Source of the DNA: an uncultured Thiohalocapsa sp.
GTDB lineage: Bacteria; Pseudomonadota; Gammaproteobacteria; Chromatiales; Chromatiaceae
Length of the DNA stretch: 64,000 nt
Direction: 5' to 3'
Assembly (NCBI RefSeq): GCF_913062725.1
Contig: NZ_CAJXWY010000006.1
Location: 1 to 64,000, forward strand
In this document: positions 9,874 through 16,956 of the stretch, one piece after another
How the letters are laid out: the number at the start of each line of letters is the position of its first letter
Position numbering within the stretch: position 1 is the stretch's first letter
Made by a program: the position numbers and the translations under genes
The notes under the pieces: generated by a model
What the model was told of the DNA's origin: nothing
The model's input: the letters and a program-made list of their open reading frames with translations, nothing else
The model's database searches: none

Positions 9874-10629
9874 CTAAGTGGTTTGCTGAGCCGCGTCGGC
9901 CTGCGCTTGGTCGTCGACGATGACGCGGGCGGCCTGCTCCTGGGCAAGGTAGAGCCGCAGCCCGTCTTCTGTGGTGATGACGATGCGCGGTCCGGCGTCG
10001 TCGCAGTTGCTCTGGACGGCGTTGGCCGGCGCAATGTGCTCCAGCACGAGCGTGCTGCCGGTTTCGATGCCCAGGGCCGCCACCTGCGCGCGGGCGGCGT
10101 CACCGCCGAGGATGGCGGCGATGACGAAGGGATGGTTGCGGCGCGCGTTGGCGAACTGGATGTGGCGGCCGTCCAGCTCGCCCCACAGCTTGGCGGCGAC
10201 GCTTTCGGTGAAGTACAGGCGTCGATGCGCATCCAGGCGCGCGGTGTAGCGCATGGGCGGGATCTTGCGTAGGAGCTGGATGCGGTCGTCTGCGTGCAGT
10301 CCCAGGGTCGCCAGCGCCTGCTCCAGCCCGGTGCCGCTGGTGAGCCCTTCGATGTGGCCCGCTTCCCCCGGCAGCATCTCGATGACCGGGGTCTTGTGGC
10401 CGTCATCGTGGTGCACCACCACCTTGGCGGCCATGCCGGCGGAGAGCGTCGCCTCGCCGGCGGGCCCCCGGACTCGAACCGGCTGCAGCGCGACCTCCTC
10501 GTCTTCGCGGCGGAGGAGGCAGCCGCGGTAGAGCCCCATGCGGCTCAGGCGCTGCTGGAGGGGTTGGTGCAACACCGCCGCGAGCCGCAGTGATCCGCCC
10601 ACCGGTGCCTGATCAAGCGAAATCCGCAT
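9874..10629 (-). CDS. Protein with tandem FeoA-like domains
   Basis: The 251-residue protein contains repeated FeoA-like (SH3-fold) segments: QQRLSRMGLYRGCLL followed by PVRVRG and LSAGMAAKVVV, then LEQALATLGLHADDRIQLL, then a further VAALGIETGSTLVLE. Single-domain FeoA assists the ferrous transporter FeoB, but no feoB is nearby. I chose the ATG at 10629 because GGAGG sits six bases upstream. The start overlaps the end of the P-type ATPase gene by 17 bases, so translation is probably coupled. Cotranscription with a P1B ATPase suggests a cytoplasmic accessory or regulatory protein for ferrous-ion transport. Confidence 0.75.
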   Translation of the reverse strand: MRISLDQAPVGGSLRLAAVLHQPLQQRLSRMGLYRGCLLRREDEEVALQPVRVRGPAGEATLSAGMAAKVVVHHDDGHKTPVIEMLPGEAGHIEGLTSGTGLEQALATLGLHADDRIQLLRKIPPMRYTARLDAHRRLYFTESVAAKLWGELDGRHIQFANARRNHPFVIAAILGGDAARAQVAALGIETGSTLVLEHIAPANAVQSNCDDAGPRIVITTEDGLRLYLAQEQAARVIVDDQAQADAAQQTT

Positions 10630-12655
10630 CGCGCACCTCCGCGGCGGCCGCCTCGGATTGGCGGTCGCGGGCATTGGGTTGTTGGCCAGCGCTGCGGGCG
10701 CTGGTGCTGGTCTGGCACGCGCCGGTGCTCGTTTCGGCGCCGCCGCTGGAACGCCCGCCGCCGGCGATGTCGCTGGGGCCGGATGATCCGGGCGGCTGCG
10801 TTGCGTCGGGCGCTGCCGCAGGTCCGCGTGCGGGCCGCGGCCGCCGGCCCCCGCCCAGCGCGGCGTAACCGAGGATACCCACGGTGCTGCCGTTGTGGAT
10901 GGTGGCCGCCGCCACCGGCGGCAGGAGCCCGCTCACCGCGAGGCCCATGGTCGCGGTGTTGATGCCGAAGGCGGCGACGGCGCTGCGCTTGAGCACCACC
11001 TGGGTGCGCCTGGCGGTGGCGAAGGCGGTCACCAGTGCATCCAGTTCCGGGCGCAGCAGCACCACCTGCGCGGCCTCGCGGGCGAGATCCGCACCATTGG
11101 GCATACTGATGCCGACATCGGCGCTCACCAGCGCCGGGGCATCGTTGACGCCGTCGCCGAGGAAGGCCACGCGGCCGCCGGCGGCCTTGAGCGCATCGAT
11201 GGCGCTGGCCTTGTCCTCCGGCTTCAGCTCCCAATGCACCGCGTCGATCATGGGCAGTGCGCGGGCGAGGGCACGGCCGGCGTCGCGGTGATCGCCGGTC
11301 AGCACCACGGTGCGGGCGATGCCGAGCGCCTTGACGGCGGCGAGTGCTGCGGGCGCCTCCGGGCGGATGCGGTCCCTGAGGGCGATGAGTCCCACCAGAT
11401 CGCCGGCGCGGGCGACGAAGAGCACTGACTTGCCGGCGCCGTAGAGGGCACTGGCGATGACGTCCGCGGCGGTGCAGTCGATGCCCTCGTCGTCCTCCAG
11501 GAAGTGTCGGCTGCCCACCAGCACGCGGGCGTCGTCCACATAGGCCGAGACGCCGTGGGCGACGATGAAGTCCACCTGGCTGATCGGGGGCAGTGCCAGC
11601 GCCCGCGCGCTGGCCTCGGCCACCACGGCGCGCGCCACCGGGTGGTCGTAATGCTCTTCGGCGCCGGCGGCGAGCGCCAGCAGGGCGTCTTCGCAGAGGT
11701 CGCCGACGGGGATCAGGTCCGACACCTGCATCTCACCCGTGGTCAGGGTGCCGGTCTTGTCCAGCACCAGGGTGTCCACCCGGTCCAGGTTCTCAAGGGC
11801 CTGCGCGCCCTTGAAGAGGACGCCTGCGCGGCTGGCGGCGTAGAGGCTGCTGCGCACCGCGACGGGGCTGGAGAGCTTGATGGCGCAGGAATAATCCACC
11901 GTTAGCACGGAGGCGGCCCGGGCCAGATCACGGGTCCATGCAAACACGCCGAGGCCGGTGGCGAAGGTCAGGGGCACCAGCTTGTCGGCGAGCCTGGCGC
12001 TGCGGGTCTCGCCGGCGGAGCGGCTGCGCAGGGCCGTTTCCAAAAACCGGTTGATGCGTGCCATGGAGGTTTCCGCGCCCACTTGCTGCGCCTGGATGCG
12101 GATGTGCCCCTCGTGGATGACAGAGCCCGAGAGCACCGGGCTGCCGACGCTCACCGGCACCGGCAGCGATTCGCCGGTGAGGCTGGCCTGGTCCACCGCC
12201 GCCTCGCCGGCGCTGACACAGCCGTCCACCGGGATCAGCTCTCCCGGCCCGCATACCACGGTGTCGCCCAACTGCACCGCTTGCACAGGGATCTTGGTCT
12301 CGACGCCGTCGCGATGGACCCAGACCTGATCGGCCTGAGGGGTGAGCAGGCGCTGCAGCAGCGCGTTGGAGCGCTGCTCCGAGGTGGCCTCCACGTATTC
12401 GCCCCAATCCAGCAGGGCGCCGATGGCGTTGGCGGTGAAGAAGTCGCCGCGCAACAGCGACAACAGCTTGGCCGAGCCGTCCAGCACGTCCACCCGCACG
12501 CCTTCCTCAACCAGTGTGGCGGCGCCCTTGGCGATGATGGGCAGTGCCAGCGTCCAGCTCACCAACAGCCGCAGCGGCAGCGGCAGCAGCGGCGTCGCCA
12601 GGGCGAGGAGGGACGTGGTGACGGCACGGAAAGGGTCCGGGGGCTGCTCGCGCAA
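10613..12655 (-). CDS. P1B-type heavy-metal ATPase with SCA metal-site motif
   Basis: The 680-residue protein has the full P-type ATPase set: TGES actuator loop near residue 178, DKTGTLT phosphorylation site near 305, a nucleotide-domain YDHPVARAV segment, and GDGVNDAPAL near 500. The usual CPC/CPx in the metal-binding helix is VDYSCAIKLSSP, which points to the divergent, iron-associated P1B group rather than Cu or Zn pumps. There is no N-terminal HMA domain. The tail of about 80 residues is Gly/Ser/Ala-rich and probably disordered. The only start is TTG at 12655; an ATG at 12682 in the same frame is cut off by a TAA at 12665-12667, so a recent nonsense change is possible. Confidence 0.88.
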   Translation of the reverse strand: MREQPPDPFRAVTTSLLALATPLLPLPLRLLVSWTLALPIIAKGAATLVEEGVRVDVLDGSAKLLSLLRGDFFTANAIGALLDWGEYVEATSEQRSNALLQRLLTPQADQVWVHRDGVETKIPVQAVQLGDTVVCGPGELIPVDGCVSAGEAAVDQASLTGESLPVPVSVGSPVLSGSVIHEGHIRIQAQQVGAETSMARINRFLETALRSRSAGETRSARLADKLVPLTFATGLGVFAWTRDLARAASVLTVDYSCAIKLSSPVAVRSSLYAASRAGVLFKGAQALENLDRVDTLVLDKTGTLTTGEMQVSDLIPVGDLCEDALLALAAGAEEHYDHPVARAVVAEASARALALPPISQVDFIVAHGVSAYVDDARVLVGSRHFLEDDEGIDCTAADVIASALYGAGKSVLFVARAGDLVGLIALRDRIRPEAPAALAAVKALGIARTVVLTGDHRDAGRALARALPMIDAVHWELKPEDKASAIDALKAAGGRVAFLGDGVNDAPALVSADVGISMPNGADLAREAAQVVLLRPELDALVTAFATARRTQVVLKRSAVAAFGINTATMGLAVSGLLPPVAAATIHNGSTVGILGYAALGGGRRPRPARGPAAAPDATQPPGSSGPSDIAGGGRSSGGAETSTGACQTSTSARSAGQQPNARDRQSEAAAAEVRDADFA

Positions 12656-12747
12656 CAGCCGGGGTTACGGGCCGGGCTGCATGTTGGATACGCGGGGTCA
12701 GTCCTCTCGCCGGACTTGGTTGACAAGCGACCATCGGGTACATAATC

Positions 12748-12772
12748 TACATGAGAAGCGTTCTTATTAATA
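12748..12772. promoter_or_regulatory. Fur-box-like operator between divergent iron genes
   Basis: The core ATGAGAAGCGTTCTTATTAA fits the ATGAGAA-n3-TTCTCAT form of the Fur palindrome. It sits in the divergent region between the P-type ATPase (minus) and the 115-residue protein (plus), so one site could control both units. The remainder of 12656-12972 holds no supported gene. Confidence 0.6.
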
Positions 12773-12972
12773 GTCTGCTGCGGGGTCTCCGGGCTCGCAG
12801 CGCTTCCGAGGTCGAACCGCGAGCCGGGACATTCAGCACAGTCCTACTCACCGATGCCCTCAGCCGAACCCGCCGCCGCGCCGCAATCCCATCGGCGCAC
12901 GCCGCGCCGGTCAGCCAACGGGATCGCCTGATGTCAACCAAGCCTGCGCCTGCGCGCAGAAGGAGATCCGAA

Positions 12973-13320
12973 ATGTCTGACCTGAACACCATCGCGGCGG
13001 GTGACGCGTCCCTGTCCGGTATCGGCGGCCCTCACCGCAGGCCCGTTGGCCCCCCCACCATGAGCCCATCCGGCGAGGCGATGCTGGTGGCGCTGGAGAC
13101 GCCGCCGGTGGATGCGCTGAAGACGCGCATCGCTGACATGGTGCGCAGCTATGTGACGCGGCGCTCGCCGCAGCTCGCGCGCCGCATCGCACACGCAAGC
13201 GGCGCGCTGGCGCTGCACCCGGCGCTGCGCAATGAGCCCGACCAGCGTATGGCCTTCTGCCGTTTGCATCGGCATTGGCATCTGCTCGCGGCCCAGTACC
13301 CGGCGACCGCCGGTGCCTGA
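12973..13320 (+). CDS. Small conserved protein, paralogue of the one at 7362-7565
   Basis: The 115-residue protein starts at an ATG preceded by AAGGAGAT eight bases upstream; an open frame extends further back but has no ribosome site. The first 60 residues are Gly/Pro-rich. The rest is basic and helical with RSPQLARR and the ending CRLHRHWHLLAAQ, which it shares with the smaller paralogue. I do not recognise the family. The Fur-like box about 200 bases upstream and the DUF2325 gene 90 bases downstream suggest a shared iron-stress function. Confidence 0.7.
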   Translation: MSDLNTIAAGDASLSGIGGPHRRPVGPPTMSPSGEAMLVALETPPVDALKTRIADMVRSYVTRRSPQLARRIAHASGALALHPALRNEPDQRMAFCRLHRHWHLLAAQYPATAGA

Positions 13321-13410
13321 GCCAATCATCCCAAGCCCCGCAAGAGCCGCCGGGGGCGCCCGCTTGGCGCCGCCCGGTCGCAGCCGCGACATCGAGCAGG
13401 AGACCAAGTC

Positions 13411-14802
13411 ATGTGCGACACGGCGAGCATCGGGGCGCCGACCCTGAATGAGCGCGACCCGCTCCCGGCGACGGCCCAGCCCTCACCGACCTCGGCTCAC
13501 CGCACGCCGGCCGCACTGGCGTCGGCGCGCAAGCCCACCGCTGGCCGGCTGCGGCTATGGGATCTGCCGCACAAGTATCACTGCCCGGTCATCGGCACCT
13601 GCCTGCACGTGGACGAGCTGCGCCGGCTGGCGAAGAAGTCCGGCTGCATGCCCACGCACGACCTCACCGACTTCGAGGTGCACGTGAGCTTCGTCGCGGC
13701 TGCCGAGAGCCGGAATCCTTTGTCTCAGGTCCTGCAGCGCACGCTGGAGCGTCGCTTTGCTGCAACGCTGAAGCGCTTCGCCCGCGTTCGAGCAGTGCCG
13801 GAGCTGGAGCGCCTCTGGGCCGACGCATTGGCCAACGGCGAGGTGCAGGGGGCCTTCTGGGCCGTGGTCTCCCATCCCCATGCGACGCCCGAGCTGCGCA
13901 CCCGCGCCTATGAAGACGTGCACATGCTCTCGCACCAGATCGGCGCCGGGCTGAATGCGGACCTGAAGGCTCTGGCGGAAACCCGTGAGACCCTGGCGCG
14001 GCTGCGCCGGGAGAGCGCGGCGGCGGCGGCGCGTGCCGAGCGGGCGTTGGCCGAGCGCACATCGCGCTTGGCCGAGGCCGAGCAGCGGCTTGCGGCCCTG
14101 TCGGCCGTGGAGGCGGCGCTGGCGGCGGCCCGGGAGCGGCTCGCGGCGCTGGAGTCGGGGGCCGAGCTGAGCGCCCTACGCCAGCGCGTGGATGCTCAGG
14201 CGCAGGCGATCGCCGATTTGCGACGGCATGCGCGCGCGCAGGCGGTGCAGGTGGACAGCCTGGAACGCCAACTGGCGCATGCCGAGCAGCGGCAGGCCAA
14301 GACGGCGGCGACGCTCGCCGAGCGGGATGCGTCCCTGCGGGCGCTGGAGGCGCTGCTGCCGGAGGGCGGCGCCGTCGGCGTCTGCGACTGTGACGGCGAC
14401 TGCGCCAACTGTACCGCGTTACCCGGCGCGGCGCCGAACACCATGGATCTGCGCGGCCGCCGCATCCTTTGCGTGGGCGGCCGCGGTTCCCTCAACGGGC
14501 ACTACCGGCTGTTGGTGGAGCGCTGCAACGGCGAGCTCATGCGCCACGACGGCGGCCTGGAGGACAATCGCGCACGCCTGGAAGCGCTGCTCGCCAGCGC
14601 CGATGCGGTGATCTGCCCCCTGGATTGCGTCAGCCACGATGCGTCTTCGCGCACCAAGCGCTTCTGCAAGCGCCACGCGAAGCCCTGCGTGATGCTCAAG
14701 CGCTCAGGCGTCGGCGCCTTCGCGCTGGCACTGTCGCAGCTCACTGCCGCGGAGCACCGCCAGGGGAATACGCCGCGCGGCACACATCAGCTCACGCTTT
14801 GA
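13411..14802 (+). CDS. DUF2325 coiled-coil protein with Cys cluster
   Basis: The 463-residue protein has three parts. The N-terminal domain starts at a LWDLPHKYHCPVIGTCLHV segment near residue 50 with conserved Cys and His. A long Ala/Arg/Glu-rich coiled coil spans about 190-310. The C-terminal DUF2325 domain (ILCVGGRGSLNGHYRLLVE near 350, ICPLDCVSHDA, TKRFCKRH) follows a Cys cluster CDCDGDCANC. DUF2325 proteins are of unknown function. An AGGAG lies upstream of the ATG. Its place behind the Fur-controlled small gene and opposite the P1B ATPase argues for a role in iron or redox homeostasis; the Cys cluster could bind a metal. Confidence 0.82.
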   Translation: MCDTASIGAPTLNERDPLPATAQPSPTSAHRTPAALASARKPTAGRLRLWDLPHKYHCPVIGTCLHVDELRRLAKKSGCMPTHDLTDFEVHVSFVAAAESRNPLSQVLQRTLERRFAATLKRFARVRAVPELERLWADALANGEVQGAFWAVVSHPHATPELRTRAYEDVHMLSHQIGAGLNADLKALAETRETLARLRRESAAAAARAERALAERTSRLAEAEQRLAALSAVEAALAAARERLAALESGAELSALRQRVDAQAQAIADLRRHARAQAVQVDSLERQLAHAEQRQAKTAATLAERDASLRALEALLPEGGAVGVCDCDGDCANCTALPGAAPNTMDLRGRRILCVGGRGSLNGHYRLLVERCNGELMRHDGGLEDNRARLEALLASADAVICPLDCVSHDASSRTKRFCKRHAKPCVMLKRSGVGAFALALSQLTAAEHRQGNTPRGTHQLTL

Positions 14803-14868
14803 CGATCACCGCACACACAGCCGCAAGCGTGCGTGCGGGTTTCAGCGCGGTGTCTCGCCGAGCTGGAA

Positions 14869-15135
14869 TTACAACGTGTCGGGATCGCGCCCGCGGCTGC
14901 GCGACGGGGGCGTCTCGATGGCGATGGCGCGCAGCAGCGCCCACCGTCGCCGCCGCGGGCTCAGCTGTTGAGGCGTGCGCAACAGTGCCCGTGCGAGGCC
15001 GAGGATCCAGGGAGGACGCTTGCGCCGGGGATCGGGCGCGATGTCGGGGCTCGCCCGATGTCCGGCGTTTCGCCGGTCTGCGCTGCGGTCTGCTCCATTT
15101 CGACCGGGATGGTTGGCGTCATTGTGCAGTGCCAT
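14869..15135 (-). CDS. Possible small basic protein
   Basis: An 88-codon frame begins with an ATG preceded by GGAGAGACC on the minus strand, in the gap downstream of the HMA-like gene. The product is rich in Arg and Pro, with a short WILGLARALLRTP segment that may form an amphipathic helix. No family is recognised, and in DNA of this base composition such frames occur by chance, so this is tentative. The bases between this frame and the HMA-like gene (15136-15334) hold no other supported feature. Confidence 0.35.
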   Translation of the reverse strand: MALHNDANHPGRNGADRSADRRNAGHRASPDIAPDPRRKRPPWILGLARALLRTPQQLSPRRRRWALLRAIAIETPPSRSRGRDPDTL

Positions 15136-15334
15136 GGTCTCTCCGCGCTTGCAGATGATGGTCCGATGGCCAACCGACGGGGTCGGCCACAGTGCAGGAT
15201 GGTTGAGCCGGCGACGAGCGCTTCGGCTGAGGGCCGCCGGTCGTCGCGGCCGCTGCCGCGTATCGACGCGATCCGGCTTGGGAGTGCAGCCGCGAGCCGG
15301 GCCCGGGGGGCGGCGGTTGTCAGCCCAGCGTGGT

Positions 15335-15688
15335 TCAAACCAGGGCGCCCACCAATGTCCGGGCGGACTGCTCGACGGCTTTCTGCATCACGGCGCCGAC
15401 CAGGGCCTTGCCGAAGGTCTCGCCGATCTGGCGCACATGTGCATTGTCGCGGCGCACGGGCGCCATGCAGCCGAGCTCTTCGAGCGTGGCGAATAGGGCG
15501 GCGCGCGAGAGGCACTCCGGGTCGTACTGCACAATCAGGCTCGCCGCGCGGGGCTTGATCTCGACGCTACGAATGCCGTCCATCGCCAGCAGCCGCGCCT
15601 GCGCCGCATCGGCGCGCGCGCCGTAGCACTGAAAGGCCCTGGAGCGGATACGGATGCGACCGGGAACATGGTGGATATACTGGCTCAT
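15335..15688 (-). CDS. HMA-like (HMA_2 type) protein
   Basis: The 117-residue protein begins YIHHVPGRIRIR and continues with a ferredoxin-like fold pattern (AMDGIRSVEIKPRAASLIVQYDP). This resembles the HMA_2 class, which lacks the CxxC metal site and instead carries a PGRxRxR strand. Such proteins often sit beside P1B ATPases that lack an N-terminal HMA domain, as the one at 10613 does. I chose the start at 15688 over an upstream one at 15754 because the domain begins immediately there. A Fur-like box lies about 40 bases upstream. The C-terminal 35 residues form an Ala-rich helix that may associate with membranes or partners. Confidence 0.75.
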   Translation of the reverse strand: MSQYIHHVPGRIRIRSRAFQCYGARADAAQARLLAMDGIRSVEIKPRAASLIVQYDPECLSRAALFATLEELGCMAPVRRDNAHVRQIGETFGKALVGAVMQKAVEQSARTLVGALV

Positions 15689-15726
15689 GAACTGACACCC
15701 CGAACGTTGTTTCAAAGCGCGTGGCG

Positions 15727-15749
15727 AATACGAACAATTCGCATTGTAT
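15727..15749 (-). promoter_or_regulatory. Fur-box-like operator upstream of the HMA-like gene
   Basis: The core ATACGAACAATTCGCATTGT matches the ATGCGAAnnATTCGCATT Fur pattern with one mismatched half-site base. It lies about 40 bases before the HMA-like start on the minus strand and about 120 bases before the cupin gene on the plus strand. Confidence 0.6.
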
Positions 15750-15868
15750 ACCAACCAACTTCGGAAGCAAGCAGCGCGCGGCAGCTCCGTTGTCCCGGCG
15801 CGCCGACCGCCGGCCGCGGTCGCCGACCGGGCAACGGGACCACCGGCTCGCCAGCGGGAGAATCAATC

Positions 15869-16246
15869 ATGACTGATCATCAATGGCTCCTCTTCGATCT
15901 GCCGGCGCTGCTCGCCAAGATCGAGCCCGGCAGTACGCGTTTTCAGGAAGTCCTGCGCACACCGTCGCTGAGCTGTTCCATCTACCACTTGCCCGTGGGC
16001 TCCACGGAGATGCAGAGCGCCCACGAGGAAGATGAGCTCTACCTGGTACTGGAGGGCCGGGCGCGGCTGCGGGTCGGCGACGAAGACCAACTGGTGCAGA
16101 AGGGCTCCATCATGTACGTGCACACCGCTTGCGATCATGCCTTCTTCGATATCGAAGAAGATCTCACCGTGCTCGCCTTCTTCGGCGCGCCGGTTCGGCA
16201 CATGCAGCGCGGCGCCCGCATGCAGGCCGACCCCGACCTGCTCTGA
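15869..16246 (+). CDS. Cupin-domain protein
   Basis: The 125-residue protein has a single cupin barrel: the motif SAHEEDELYLVLEGRARLRVG near residue 51 provides the His and Glu metal ligands, and the second motif is near HTACDHAFFDI. GGGAG lies upstream of the ATG. Small cupins of this kind bind a metal ion and act as dioxygenases, isomerases or storage proteins, so the reaction cannot be named. It diverges from the HMA-like gene across the Fur-like box and may share its control. Confidence 0.8.
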   Translation: MTDHQWLLFDLPALLAKIEPGSTRFQEVLRTPSLSCSIYHLPVGSTEMQSAHEEDELYLVLEGRARLRVGDEDQLVQKGSIMYVHTACDHAFFDIEEDLTVLAFFGAPVRHMQRGARMQADPDLL

Positions 16247-16956
16247 CGGTCACACCGGTCGCCGGCGCACCGGGCCTGCGCCCGGTCGTGCCCCGATCGC
16301 GGGCAAGCGGCCGCGCCTCGCCGTCGCACCCCAAGACCCGCCGCAGGCGATTGTTCGGCCCGCGTCGGTTGGAGCGCCCGCCGGGAAGTGCGTCGCAGCC
16401 GCTCGGTCTGGCGTCACGCCGGCCTCCCTGCTGTCGAGGCCTTCGCCAGCCGCCACCCGGCCCACTAACGCTTTCGCCGGACAATGACGGAGGCCGGGTA
16501 TCAGTTGGCGGACGCCGAGCTGCGGGCGGCGCAGCCCCGTGGTTGTGCGATGCATGGGCCGCCGTCGGCCTTGTGGCTGGCCCGACGGCTTTGCTCCGCT
16601 CCGGCACTTCCCTGGCAAACCAAGTGTTTGCGGTCAGCTGTCCTGTGGCGAATGCCGACAGACGGGGTCGAAAACCCTGTGATTCCTATTATTGAATGCA
16701 AACCAGGGCTTCATAACCTTGCCCACGGAACATTAGAATGTTCCGATTCTTTACATTGCAGGCGGTGGCGCACATGCTGGGCTCAGCATGCCCACACCCT
16801 GCCATCGCGGGCAGACAGCCGACGCTCGGGGAGCGATCGCCGGCTGCCGCCACCCCGGCGCCGCTGTCAGCCGCGTGGCGTACTGGCCGACACACTGGCC
16901 CAAGCGCAGCACAGCACCGCCCGATCGCCCAAACCCACCGCAGCCCGGATGTCGCT
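16247..16956. other. Long non-coding region before soeA with a symmetric operator-like site
   Basis: About 700 bases between the cupin and soeA hold no convincing gene. Near 16270 an ACCGGGC/GCCCGGT hairpin could end the cupin transcript. At 16727-16744 the sequence GGAACATTAGAATGTTCC is an inverted repeat with two 8-base arms around AG. It lies about 210 bases before soeA and is a good candidate operator for the soe operon. Confidence 0.5.
16727..16744. promoter_or_regulatory. Palindromic operator candidate upstream of soeA
   Basis: GGAACATT and AATGTTCC form perfect 8-base arms around AG. The region is locally AT-rich, unlike its surroundings. No regulator can be assigned from the sequence alone. 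Confidence 0.5.

Noticed and set aside
16738-16956. N-terminal extension of soeA from an ATG at 16738
   Set aside because: The added 73 residues are low-complexity and not like SoeA, and would run through the palindrome at 16727-16744; the ATG at 16957 fits the family start.
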